Positions 16,243 to 24,418 of a stretch of DNA of 64,000 bases are shown one piece after another. The translations under genes were made by a program, and so were the position numbers. Source of the stretch: Mycolicibacterium vulneris. GTDB taxonomy: Bacteria; Actinomycetota; Actinomycetes; Mycobacteriales; Mycobacteriaceae. Every line of letters begins with the position of its first letter. Within the stretch, counting starts at the first letter, position 1. The notes under the pieces were generated by a model, which was given only the letters and a program-made list of their open reading frames with translations, searched no databases and was not told the DNA's origin. The stretch covers positions 1 through 64,000 of the forward strand of contig NZ_NCXM01000030.1 of NCBI RefSeq assembly GCF_002104765.1, written 5' to 3'.

Positions 16243-17315
16243 TGAAGCTGCGCACGCCGCTGACCGAGCTGGTCGGTGTCGAGCACCCGGTGGTCCAGAC
16301 CGGGATGGGCTGGGTGGCCGGCGCCCGGCTGGTGTCCGCCACGGCCAACGCCGGCGGGCTGGGCATTCTGGCCTCGGCCACCATGACGCTGGACGAATTG
16401 GCCACGGCGATCGCGAAGGTCAAGGCCGCCACCAACAAGCCGTTCGGCGTGAACATCCGCGCCGACGCCGCCGACGCCGGCGACCGCGTCGATTTGATGA
16501 TCCGCGAAGGCGTCAAGGTGGCGTCCTTCGCCCTGGCTCCCAAGCAGGAACTCATCGCCCGGCTCAAAGATGCCGGTGCCGTAGTGATTCCGTCGATCGG
16601 CGCGGCCAAGCACGCCCGCAAGGTGGCGAGCTGGGGTGCCGATGCGATGATCGTGCAGGGCGGCGAGGGCGGCGGCCACACCGGTCCGGTGGCCACCACC
16701 TTGCTGCTGCCCTCGGTGCTGGATGCCGTGCAGGGCAGCGGGATTCCGGTGATCGCGGCCGGTGGCTTCTTCGACGGGCGCGGCCTTGCGGCCGCGCTGA
16801 GCTACGGCGCCGCCGGCGTCGCGATGGGCACCCGCTTCCTGCTGACCTCGGATTCGACCGTGCCCGATGCGGTGAAGCGCCGTTACCTGGAGTCGGCGCT
16901 GGACGGCACGGTCGTCACGACGCGTGTTGACGGCATGCCGCACCGGGTGCTGCGCACCGGCCTGGTCGAGAAGCTGGAAAATGGCACGCCGATCAGGGGT
17001 CTGACCGCCGCGGTGCGCAACGCCGCCAAGTTCAAGCACATGTCGCAGATGACCTGGCGGTCGATGATCACCGACGGCCTGGCGATGCGACACGGCAAGG
17101 AGCTGACCTGGTCACAGGTGGTGATGGCGGCCAACACCCCGATGCTGTTGAAAGCCGGCCTGGTGGACGGGAACACCGATGCCGGCGTGTTGGCTTCCGG
17201 ACAGGTGGCCGGCATTCTCGAGGACCTGCCGTCGTGCGCCGAACTGATCGAATCGATCGTGCGCGACGCGGTCACACACCTGCAGGCGGCATCCGGGCTG
17301 GTAGAGGGCTCGTAA
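16242..17315 (+). CDS. ipdC: FMN-dependent reductase/dehydrogenase IpdC (NMO-like)
   Basis: A 357-aa TIM-barrel flavoprotein of the nitronate monooxygenase-like family, orthologue of Rv3553 (355 aa). FMN-site segments are QTGMGWVAGARLVSATANAG (about 18-37), MIVQGGEGGGHTGPV and IAAGGFFDGRGLAAALSYGA followed by AGVAMGTRF. In HIP-CoA degradation IpdC acts on the ring-C enone before IpdAB cleavage. The ATG at 16242 overlaps the ipdB stop by one base. It is the last gene of the KstR2-controlled operon; the next genes downstream are unrelated in type. Confidence 0.92.
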   Translation: MKLRTPLTELVGVEHPVVQTGMGWVAGARLVSATANAGGLGILASATMTLDELATAIAKVKAATNKPFGVNIRADAADAGDRVDLMIREGVKVASFALAPKQELIARLKDAGAVVIPSIGAAKHARKVASWGADAMIVQGGEGGGHTGPVATTLLLPSVLDAVQGSGIPVIAAGGFFDGRGLAAALSYGAAGVAMGTRFLLTSDSTVPDAVKRRYLESALDGTVVTTRVDGMPHRVLRTGLVEKLENGTPIRGLTAAVRNAAKFKHMSQMTWRSMITDGLAMRHGKELTWSQVVMAANTPMLLKAGLVDGNTDAGVLASGQVAGILEDLPSCAELIESIVRDAVTHLQAASGLVEGS

Positions 17316-17340
17316 CACGACTGAGTCGGCCGTCGATTTA

Positions 17341-17383
17341 AGTGCCTAGCTAAAGTTGGGCACTATTAAGCTATAGTCTTCAT
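17341..17383 (+). promoter_or_regulatory. Leaderless promoter and inverted repeat of the SatD-like gene
   Basis: TATAGT (17372-17377) is a TANNNT -10 element six bases before the ATG at 17384, so the message probably starts at the ATG. Upstream, AGTGCC (17341-17346) and GGCACT (17359-17364) form an inverted repeat with a 12-base spacer over the -35 region, a possible operator. The stretch is notably AT-rich for this genome. Confidence 0.55.
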
Positions 17384-18031
17384 ATGGTCCGGATGAAGCA
17401 GTATTCTTCACCGCGAGCGACCCTCATCGGCGACGTCGTCGGCTCCCGCCGCACCACCGACCGCTCGAAACTGCACCGGGTCCTGGCGAGCGCCCTGCGG
17501 CATATCGCCACCGACGCCATCGACCCGCCGGCGTTCACCGTCGGCGACGAGTTTCAGGGCAGCTACCCGACCGTTGGCGCCGCGATCGATGCCGCGCTGT
17601 CGCTGCGGCTGGCAGTCGGCCCCGACGTCGACGTCCGCTTCGGCATCGGCTGGGGCGCGGTCACCGTCCTGGATGCCGACGCGGGAATCCAGGACGGGTC
17701 GGGCTGGTGGAGCGCGCGAGAGGCCATCCAGCAGACCGCGGCGGCTCAGCGGCAGCCGGGCCTCACGCTGGTGCGCACGACGTTCCGGGCCGACGGCGAC
17801 ACACGCTACGACGTCGCCGCGGTCAACGCGGCCCTGATTTGTCGGGACCATCTGCTTGGATCGCTCGATGAGAGGTCGTTGCGGATTGTGACGGGGCTGA
17901 TGACAGGCCGGACCAAAAAGGAGCTCGCCGCCGCCGAGGGCATCAGCCCGTCGGCGGTGTCCCAGCGCGCCAGCCGCGACGGATTGGATCTCGTTGTTCT
18001 TGCCAGCCAATATCTTCGGAGCCTGCCGTGA
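17384..18031 (+). CDS. SatD-like protein with C-terminal HTH
   Basis: A 215-aa protein resembling the SatD family. The N-terminal domain has LIGDVVGSR (D17), FTVGDEFQG (D55, E56) and VDVRFGIGWGAV (about 83-93). The spacing and order recall the metal-binding aspartates and VRxGIhxG strand of class III nucleotidyl cyclases, although that is my inference and not an established function. The C-terminal region (about 163-200, LRIVTGLMTGRTKKELAAAE then GISPSAVSQRA) is a helix-turn-helix of the sigma-region-4/LuxR type. Its stop overlaps the next gene by four bases, so the two are translationally coupled. It replaces fdxB/Rv3555c of M. tuberculosis. Confidence 0.82.
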   Translation: MVRMKQYSSPRATLIGDVVGSRRTTDRSKLHRVLASALRHIATDAIDPPAFTVGDEFQGSYPTVGAAIDAALSLRLAVGPDVDVRFGIGWGAVTVLDADAGIQDGSGWWSAREAIQQTAAAQRQPGLTLVRTTFRADGDTRYDVAAVNAALICRDHLLGSLDERSLRIVTGLMTGRTKKELAAAEGISPSAVSQRASRDGLDLVVLASQYLRSLP

Positions 18032-18768
18032 GCGTCATCGCGGTCTTTCTCATCGCACTGGGAGTCGCCGACCTCTGCCGGCGGGCGACCCGCGCGGTCT
18101 GGCCGCCGCTGTTAATCGGGCCGGTGGTGGTGCTGGCGTGTGCCGCGCTGGGGGCCCTGTGGCATGCCGGCGACATCGCATTGCTGGTGTTGGCGGCCGC
18201 GGCGGTCGTCGCCTGGGAATGGCTATGCGCGCGAAGCGAGCGCAGCGGCACCGCGCACGGCGCACCGTTGGCCGTCTTCGGCGTTGCGGTGGCGCTGCTG
18301 GCGGTGGCGTCCGGCTGGTCCTCGCCGGCCAACGGCGCCGTCGCGCGGTGGTCGGCCTGGGTTCACCTGCCGCTCGACCATGTCGCGCCCACCCGGCTGC
18401 TGATGCTCGTCGGCGTGCTCCTGGTCCAGTTCGCCACCGCAAATCAGTTGGTGCGCTTGGTGCTTGGCTCGGTGGGGGCGGTGCGCCCGGCCGGTGAGCC
18501 GCAGCCGTCGGACCGGCTCAAGGGCGGCAGGCTGTTGGGACCGATGGAGCGCCTGCTGATCCTGAGCCTCGGTGTCGGCGGACAGGTGGCCGCGGCCAGC
18601 GCCGTCGTCGCCGCCAAGGGCATCATCCGGTTTCCCGAATTGAACGCTCAAACCAACCGTAACGGCGGCGTCGGCATCGACGAGGTGACCGAGTACTTCC
18701 TGGTCGGCAGCTTCACGAGCTGGCTGCTCGCCCTGGGCAGCATCGGGCTGGTCGTGGCAACCCGCTAG
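18028..18768 (+). CDS. Polytopic membrane protein paired with SatD-like protein
   Basis: A 246-aa protein with roughly six or seven hydrophobic segments, for example VIAVFLIALGVADLC at the start, PLLIGPVVVLACAALGAL, IALLVLAAAAVVAWEWLC and a C-terminal SWLLALGSIGLVVATR. A soluble loop (about 145-165) carries GEPQPSDRLKGG; another near the C-terminus reads FPELNAQTNRNGGVGIDEV. SatD genes elsewhere often sit beside a DUF3307-type membrane protein, and this one could be such a partner. The GTG start overlaps the satD-like stop (GTGA). No enzymatic motif is recognised. Confidence 0.82.
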   Translation: MSVIAVFLIALGVADLCRRATRAVWPPLLIGPVVVLACAALGALWHAGDIALLVLAAAAVVAWEWLCARSERSGTAHGAPLAVFGVAVALLAVASGWSSPANGAVARWSAWVHLPLDHVAPTRLLMLVGVLLVQFATANQLVRLVLGSVGAVRPAGEPQPSDRLKGGRLLGPMERLLILSLGVGGQVAAASAVVAAKGIIRFPELNAQTNRNGGVGIDEVTEYFLVGSFTSWLLALGSIGLVVATR

Positions 18769-18780
18769 CGCCGCAACGAG

Positions 18781-19941
18781 TTACAGACGCTCGATGATCG
18801 TGACGTTGGCCGTGCCGCCGCCTTCGCACATCGTCTGCAGACCGTAGCGCCCGCCGATGCGCTCCAGCTCGTTGAGCATGGTGGTGAACAGCTTGGCACC
18901 GGTGGCACCCAGCGGATGACCGAGCGCGATCGCGCCGCCGTTGGGATTGACCTTCTCCGGGTCGGCCTTGATCTCCTTGAGCCAGGCCAACACCACCGGC
19001 GCGAAGGCCTCGTTGATCTCCACGGTGTCGATGTCGTCGATGGACAGCCCGGCCTTGTCCAGCGCATAGCGGGTCGCCGGGATGGGTCCGGTCAGCATGA
19101 AGACCGGGTCGGCGGCGCGGGCGCTGATGTGGTGGATACGCGCCCGCGGCGTTAGATTGTGCTCCTTGACGGCCTTTTCGGACGCCAGCAGCACCGCACT
19201 GGCACCGTCGGAGATCTGACTGGCCATGGCCGCCGTCAGCCGGCCCCCTTCGACCAGCGGCTTAAGGCCGGCCATCTTCTCCAGCGACGACTCACGCGGG
19301 CCCTCGTCGACCCGGAACGGCCCGGATTCCGTTTCGACGGTGATGATCTCATTGTCGAAGTGGCCGCCACGGATGGCCGCGAACGCGCGCTCGTGGCTGG
19401 TGAGCGCGTAGCGCTCCATCTCCTCGCGAGACAGGTTCCACTTCTCGGCGATCAGCTCCGAACCGCGGAACTGCGAGATCTCCTGGTCGCCGTAGCGGTG
19501 CAGCCACTGCTTGGACTCGTTGGTGGGCGAGGTGAACCCGAACTGCTCGCCCACCGTCATGGCCGACGAGATCGGGATCTGGCTCATGTTCTGCACGCCG
19601 CCGGCGACGATGAGGTCGGCCGTGCCGGACAGAACCGCCTGTGCCCCAAAGGAAATGGCCTGCTGGCTGGATCCGCACTGCCGGTCGACGGTGACGCCGG
19701 GAACCTCTTCGGGATAGCCGGCGGCCAGCCACGAGAGGCGGGCGATGTTGCCGGCCTGCGCGCCGATGGCATCCACACAGCCGGCGATCACGTCGTCAAC
19801 GGCGGCGGGATCGACGTCGACCCGGTCAAGCAGTCCGCGCCAACCCAGGGCACCCAGATCCACGGGGTGAACCCCGGCCAGCGATCCGCCGCGCTTGCCG
19901 ACCGCGGTACGCACAGCGTCGATGACGTACGCCTCTGGCAT
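18781..19941 (-). CDS. fadA6: Thiolase FadA6 (steroid C/D-ring catabolism)
   Basis: A 386-aa thiolase, the same length as Rv3556c. The nucleophile is C89 in VDRQCGSSQQA; the GHP loop is ALGHPLGATGAKLF, and TMCEGGGTANVTII holds the second cysteine. FadA6 is a KstR2-regulon thiolase thought to cleave the late beta-keto-CoA product of HIP breakdown. The ATG at 19941 (MPEAYVIDAVRTAVG) follows the kstR2 stop by one base, so kstR2-fadA6 is a two-gene transcript. Confidence 0.94.
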   Translation of the reverse strand: MPEAYVIDAVRTAVGKRGGSLAGVHPVDLGALGWRGLLDRVDVDPAAVDDVIAGCVDAIGAQAGNIARLSWLAAGYPEEVPGVTVDRQCGSSQQAISFGAQAVLSGTADLIVAGGVQNMSQIPISSAMTVGEQFGFTSPTNESKQWLHRYGDQEISQFRGSELIAEKWNLSREEMERYALTSHERAFAAIRGGHFDNEIITVETESGPFRVDEGPRESSLEKMAGLKPLVEGGRLTAAMASQISDGASAVLLASEKAVKEHNLTPRARIHHISARAADPVFMLTGPIPATRYALDKAGLSIDDIDTVEINEAFAPVVLAWLKEIKADPEKVNPNGGAIALGHPLGATGAKLFTTMLNELERIGGRYGLQTMCEGGGTANVTIIERL

Positions 19942-19942
19942 T

Positions 19943-20563
19943 TCAGACTCCTTCTTCGATCTTCTTCGATTCCGCAGTAATTCCGCCAAGAACAATGGCG
20001 AGGTATTGCTGGCCGACTTGCTCCGCGGTGAGCGGCCCGCCCGGCTGATACCAGCGCACCGACACCCACGTGGTGTCCCGGATGAAGCGGTAGATGAGGT
20101 CGACGTCGAGGTCGGGCCGGAAACAGCCCTCCGCCACGCCTTGATTGAGCAGCTCGAGCCACATCTTGCGTTGCTGCCGGTTCATCTCCTCGATGTAGGA
20201 GAACCGTGGCTGGGACAGCAGTCGCTGGGCTTCATCCTGGTAGATGACGACCTGCGCGTGCCGGTGCTCGATCGCCTCGAACGACACCATGAACAATCCC
20301 TTGAGCCGCTCCAGCGGATTGGCCTCGCTGTCGACGATCTCGCGGTAGCGCGCGAACAACCAATCCAGGAAACTGCGCAGGAGCTCGTCGACCATCTCCT
20401 CCTTCGAGGAGAAGTGGTGATACAGGCTGCCGGACAGGATGCCCGCGCTGTCGGCGATGTCGCGCACGGTGGTGGCACGCAATCCACGCTCGGCGAACAT
20501 GGTCGCGGCAAGCTCCAGTAGCTCGTCTCGCCGGCTGTTGGCCTGACCGGGCACTCGGTCCAC
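19943..20563 (-). CDS. kstR2: TetR-family repressor KstR2
   Basis: A 206-aa TetR regulator, orthologue of Rv3557c (200 aa). The N-terminal HTH is FAERGLRATTVRDIADSAGI followed by LSGSLYHHFSSKEEM. The C-terminal ligand domain binds HIP-CoA in M. tuberculosis, which releases the C/D-ring genes. The start is GTG at 20563; a second in-frame GTG three codons later is an alternative. Its own operator lies 16 bases upstream, so it is autoregulated. Confidence 0.94.
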   Translation of the reverse strand: MDRVPGQANSRRDELLELAATMFAERGLRATTVRDIADSAGILSGSLYHHFSSKEEMVDELLRSFLDWLFARYREIVDSEANPLERLKGLFMVSFEAIEHRHAQVVIYQDEAQRLLSQPRFSYIEEMNRQQRKMWLELLNQGVAEGCFRPDLDVDLIYRFIRDTTWVSVRWYQPGGPLTAEQVGQQYLAIVLGGITAESKKIEEGV

Positions 20564-20578
20564 CCGATCAGAGTATCA

Positions 20579-20592
20579 ACCAAGCGCTTGCT
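20579..20592. promoter_or_regulatory. KstR2 operator upstream of kstR2
   Basis: ACCAAGCGCTTGCT fits AnCAAGnnCTTGnT. It lies just upstream of the kstR2 GTG and should give autoregulation of kstR2-fadA6. Confidence 0.88.
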
Positions 20593-20864
20593 TGGCCACT
20601 GAGGTGTGGTTTCCCGCCCCGGGGCGGCCCGTATGCGGGCTGCTCGAAAGGCGTCGCCTGGCCGCCTCGGCCCCACTGTTCCGGCCAGCCCGCGCCCGAT
20701 TGCCAGGGTCGCCAGGCGGCTGGCCGGGTGTGCTTGCGGGAGTCGGGTTCTCACCCGGCCGGTGGCCCGGTCCTTCGCTCACAGCGCCCTCCCACCTGCA
20801 TCAACCGCGTAGGTCGACAATTGTAAACACGTCGCGGGCTCGCGCTAGTCAGCGCGATCGCAGC
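20593..20864. other. Non-coding gap between kstR2 and ipdF
   Basis: No supported gene. This is where M. tuberculosis carries PPE64. The gap contains a 14-base perfect GC palindrome CCGCCCCGGGGCGG (20614-20627), an adjacent stem GCCCG-TATG-CGGGC (20627-20640), and further short GGCC/CCAGGC inverted repeats up to about 20740. It ends with an AT-rich patch (about 20815-20830) near the ipdF stop. The stem-loops could terminate ipdF transcription or be a repeat remnant. Confidence 0.5.
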
Positions 20865-21653
20865 TCACGGGTGCTGGCTGGAAACCGAGATGACCTCGCC
20901 GGTGAGGTAGCTGGAGTAGTCGCTGGCGAGGAACGCGATGGTGGCCGCCACCTCCCACGGCTCGGCGGCCCGCCCGAAGGCCTCGCCGGCCGACAGCCGG
21001 TCGAGCAACTCCGACGACGACGTCTTCTCCAAAAACTTGTGCCGCGCGATGCTCGGCGACACCGCATTGATTCGCACGTCGTATTCGGCGGCTTCGATTG
21101 CGCTGCAACGGGTCAGCGCCATCACCCCGGCCTTGGCCGCGGCATAGTGCGACTGCGAGTGCTGCGCGCGCCAGCCGAGCACGCTGGCGTTGTTGACGAT
21201 CACCCCACCGTGCGGGGCATCGCGGAAGTAGCGCAGCGCCGCGCGGGTGGCGCGAAACACCGACGTGAGGGTGACGTCCAGCACGCGGTCCCATTCCTCG
21301 TCGGTCATGTCGACCACCGGGGTCTGCCCGCCCAACCCGGCGTTGTTCACCAGGACGTCGATGCGTCCCATCCGCGCGGTGGCCGACGCGAACAGCGCAT
21401 CGATCTGCGCGGTCGACGTCACGTCGCACAACACGCTTTCCACCCGGCCCTGTCCCAGCGCGGCGAGCTCGTCGGCGGTCTCCCCCAGCCGGCGTTCGTG
21501 GTGATCCGAGATCACCACGTCGGCACCCTCGGCCAGCGCCCGTCGTGCCGTCGACGCGCCGATGCCGGTGCCCGCGGCCGCGGTAACGACCACCACCTTG
21601 CCCTGCAGAAGCCCGTGTCCGGCAATCTCTTTCGGAGCTTCGGACAGACTCAT
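20865..21653 (-). CDS. ipdF: SDR 5-hydroxy-HIC-CoA dehydrogenase IpdF
   Basis: A 262-aa SDR, the same length as Rv3559c. The cofactor motif is VTAAAGTGIGAS (about 23-34), with LVNNAG and a catalytic segment NNASVLGWRAQHSQSHYAAA followed by KAG (S, Y, K). IpdF oxidises the 5-hydroxyl of the HIP-derived CoA thioester to the ketone after side-chain shortening. The ATG at 21653 overlaps the fadE30 stop by four bases, so fadE30-ipdF is one transcript under the KstR2 operator at 22816. Confidence 0.93.
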   Translation of the reverse strand: MSLSEAPKEIAGHGLLQGKVVVVTAAAGTGIGASTARRALAEGADVVISDHHERRLGETADELAALGQGRVESVLCDVTSTAQIDALFASATARMGRIDVLVNNAGLGGQTPVVDMTDEEWDRVLDVTLTSVFRATRAALRYFRDAPHGGVIVNNASVLGWRAQHSQSHYAAAKAGVMALTRCSAIEAAEYDVRINAVSPSIARHKFLEKTSSSELLDRLSAGEAFGRAAEPWEVAATIAFLASDYSSYLTGEVISVSSQHP

Positions 21654-22798
21654 CCTTTGACCTCTCGGGGTAGGCCGAGCACCCGCTCGGCGATGATGTT
21701 GCGCTGGATCTCGTTGGAGCCGCCGTAGATGGTGTCGGCGCGGGTGAACAGGAACAGCCGCTGCCATTCGTCGAACTCGCCGTCGGTCAGCGTGAGTCCC
21801 GGCTTACCGATGACGTCCATGGCCAGCTCGCCCAGATCGCGATGCCAGTTGGCCCACAACAACTTCGACACGTTGTCCTGGCCGGGCTGCTCGACGTCCA
21901 TGGTGGCCAGCGCGTAGCTGCGCATCGCCCGCAACCCGGTCCAGGCCCGGGTCAGCCGCTCACGGATGAACGGGTCGTCGGCGGCACCGGTGCGCTGGGC
22001 CAGCTCGGCTAGGTTGGAAAGCTCACGGGCGTAACGGATCTGCTGTCCCAGCGTCGACACGCCGCGCTCGAAGGTCAGCGTTCCCATCGCGACCCGCCAG
22101 CCGTCGCCGGGCTCACCGACCACCAGGCCGGCCTCGGTGCGGGCGTCGTCGAAGAACACCTCGTTGAATTCCGAGTCGCCGGTCAGCTGGATGATCGGAC
22201 GGACTTCCACGCCCGGCTGATCCAGCGGCACCAGCAGATACGACAGCCCGGCGTGGCGCTTGGACCCCTTCTCGGTGCGCGCGACCACGAAGCACCACTG
22301 CGCCCAGTGCGCCAGCGACGTCCACACCTTCTGGCCGTTGATCACCCACTCGTCGCCGTCGAGTTCGGCAGTGGTCGCCACGTTGGCCAGGTCACTGCCG
22401 GCGCCGGGCTCCGAATAGCCCTGGCACCAGAGCTCGGTGACGTCGAGGATGCGCGGCAGGAAGCGCTGCTGCTGCTCGGGCGTCCCGAAGGCGATCAGCG
22501 TGGGGCCGAGCAGCTCCTCGCCGAAGTGGTTGACCTTGTCCGGGGCGTCGGCCTTGGCGTACTCCTCGTAGAACGCCACCCGGTGCGCGGTGGACAGGCC
22601 GCGGCCGCCGTGCTCGACCGGCCAGCCCAGGCAGGTCAGCCCGGCTTTGGCCAGATGCTGGTTCCATGCCCGGCGCTCCTCGAACGCCTCGTGCTCGCGT
22701 CCGGGCCCACCGAGGCCCTTCAGAGCTGCGAATTCGCCGACCAGATTGTCGGCGAGCCACTGACGGACCTCGGCCCGGAACTCCTCGACGTCCTGCAT
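21650..22798 (-). CDS. fadE30: Acyl-CoA dehydrogenase FadE30
   Basis: A 382-aa acyl-CoA dehydrogenase (Rv3560c, 385 aa). The FAD/substrate segment is CQGYSEPGAGSDLANVATTA (about 129-148), then WVINGQKVWTSLAHWAQWCF, and C-terminal IYGGSNEIQRNIIAERVLGL. It belongs to the HIP-CoA branch; it is expected to dehydrogenate the propionyl side chain or a ring intermediate, with exact step uncertain from sequence. It diverges from fadD3 across the KstR2 operator. Confidence 0.93.
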   Translation of the reverse strand: MQDVEEFRAEVRQWLADNLVGEFAALKGLGGPGREHEAFEERRAWNQHLAKAGLTCLGWPVEHGGRGLSTAHRVAFYEEYAKADAPDKVNHFGEELLGPTLIAFGTPEQQQRFLPRILDVTELWCQGYSEPGAGSDLANVATTAELDGDEWVINGQKVWTSLAHWAQWCFVVARTEKGSKRHAGLSYLLVPLDQPGVEVRPIIQLTGDSEFNEVFFDDARTEAGLVVGEPGDGWRVAMGTLTFERGVSTLGQQIRYARELSNLAELAQRTGAADDPFIRERLTRAWTGLRAMRSYALATMDVEQPGQDNVSKLLWANWHRDLGELAMDVIGKPGLTLTDGEFDEWQRLFLFTRADTIYGGSNEIQRNIIAERVLGLPREVKG

Positions 22799-22815
22799 GC
22801 CCTGTAGGCTAACCT

Positions 22816-22829
22816 ACCAAGCACTTGCT
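22816..22829. promoter_or_regulatory. KstR2 operator between fadE30 and fadD3
   Basis: ACCAAGCACTTGCT fits AnCAAGnnCTTGnT. It is 17 bases from the fadE30 start and 53 from the fadD3 start, so it probably serves both. Confidence 0.88.
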
Positions 22830-22882
22830 TTGTTAGACCGTCGGTGACTGCGCTTCGCGGACGGAACTCTTAGGAGCATTCG

Positions 22883-24418
22883 ATGACCAACGATCCGCGC
22901 ACGGTGCCCGCGGCGCTGGATCGTTTCGCGGGCCAGCTCCCCGATCACGACGCGTTGATCACCGACGAACGGTCCTTCACCGCGGCCGCGCTGCGCGACG
23001 AAGTGCGTCGCGCCGCCGCCGCCCTGATCGACCTCGGCGTGCGGGCGGGCGACCGGGTGGCGGTCTGGTCGCCGAACACCTGGCATTGGGTGGTGGCCTG
23101 CCTGGCGATCCACCACGCCGGAGCGGCGATGGTGCCGCTGAACACCCGCTACACCGCCGCCGAGGCCAGCGACATCCTGGCCCGCACTGGCGCGCCCGTG
23201 CTGTTCGGGATGGGCCGATTCCTGGGCAACGATCGCATCGCCGACCTGGACCGTGCGGCGCTGCCCGCGCTGCGGCACATCGTGCGGATACCGATCGACG
23301 CCGACGACGGAACCTGGGACGAATTCGTCGCGCGCGGCAACGACCTCGACGCGGTTGCCGCTCGCGCGTCCGCCGTCGTACCCGATGACGTGAGCGACAT
23401 CCTCTTCACGTCCGGTACCACCGGCCGCAGCAAAGGCGTGTTGTGCGCGCACCGGCAGTCGCTGTCGGCCTCGGCGGCCTGGGCGGCCAACGGCAAGATC
23501 ACCAGTGACGACCGCTACCTGTGCATCAACCCGTTCTTTCACAACTTCGGCTACAAGGCCGGCATCCTGGCCTGCCTGCAGACCGGCGCGACGCTGATCC
23601 CGCATCTGACCTTCGACCCGCTGCGCGCGCTGCAAGCCATCGAGCAACACCGCATCACGGTGTTGCCCGGGCCACCCACCATCTACCAGACGCTGCTGGA
23701 CCACCCGGCGCGCAGCGACTACGACCTGAGCTCACTGCGGTTCGCGGTGACCGGCGCCGCGACCGTGCCGGTCGTGCTCGTCGAGCGCATGCAATCCGAA
23801 CTCGACATCGACATCGTGCTGACCGCCTACGGGCTGACCGAGGCCAACGGCATGGGCACCATGTGCCGCGCCGACGACGACGCCGTCACCGTGGCCACCA
23901 CCTGCGGCCGGCCCTTCGCCGACTTCGAACTGCGCATCGACGCCGACTCACCCGGGGAATCGGGCGAGGTGTTGCTGCGCGGGCCGAACGTGATGCTGGG
24001 CTACCTCGAAGACCCGGACGCCACCGCGGCCGCCATCGACGCCGACGGGTGGCTGCACACCGGTGACATCGGCGCCGTCGACGCCGCCGGCAACCTGCGG
24101 ATCACCGACCGGCTGAAAGACATGTACATCTGCGGTGGATTCAACGTCTACCCCGCCGAGGTCGAGCAGGTGCTGGCGCGCATGGACGGCGTGGCCGACG
24201 CCGCCGTGATCGGAGTCCCTGACGAGCGGCTCGGCGAAGTGGGCAGGGCATACCTGGTGACCCGGCCCGGCGCCCAACTCGACGAACAATCCGTGATCGC
24301 TTACACCCGTGAGCATCTGGCGAACTTCAAGGCACCGCGGTCGGTGCGGTTCGTCGACGCGTTGCCGCGCAATGCGGGCGGCAAGGTGGTCAAACCACAA
24401 CTTCGAGAGCAGGACTAA
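22883..24418 (+). CDS. fadD3: HIP:CoA ligase FadD3
   Basis: A 511-aa acyl-CoA synthetase (Rv3561, 507 aa). The AMP/P-loop signature is LFTSGTTGRSKGV (about 174-186), followed by YGLTEANGMG and the C-terminal hinge DRLKDMYICGGFNVYPAEVE; the catalytic lysine lies in NAGGKVVKPQL. FadD3 activates 3aα-H-4α(3'-propanoate)-7aβ-methylhexahydro-1,5-indanedione, the first step of rings C/D breakdown. AGGAG precedes the ATG. Its stop overlaps the fadE31 start (TAATG). Confidence 0.95.
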   Translation: MTNDPRTVPAALDRFAGQLPDHDALITDERSFTAAALRDEVRRAAAALIDLGVRAGDRVAVWSPNTWHWVVACLAIHHAGAAMVPLNTRYTAAEASDILARTGAPVLFGMGRFLGNDRIADLDRAALPALRHIVRIPIDADDGTWDEFVARGNDLDAVAARASAVVPDDVSDILFTSGTTGRSKGVLCAHRQSLSASAAWAANGKITSDDRYLCINPFFHNFGYKAGILACLQTGATLIPHLTFDPLRALQAIEQHRITVLPGPPTIYQTLLDHPARSDYDLSSLRFAVTGAATVPVVLVERMQSELDIDIVLTAYGLTEANGMGTMCRADDDAVTVATTCGRPFADFELRIDADSPGESGEVLLRGPNVMLGYLEDPDATAAAIDADGWLHTGDIGAVDAAGNLRITDRLKDMYICGGFNVYPAEVEQVLARMDGVADAAVIGVPDERLGEVGRAYLVTRPGAQLDEQSVIAYTREHLANFKAPRSVRFVDALPRNAGGKVVKPQLREQD

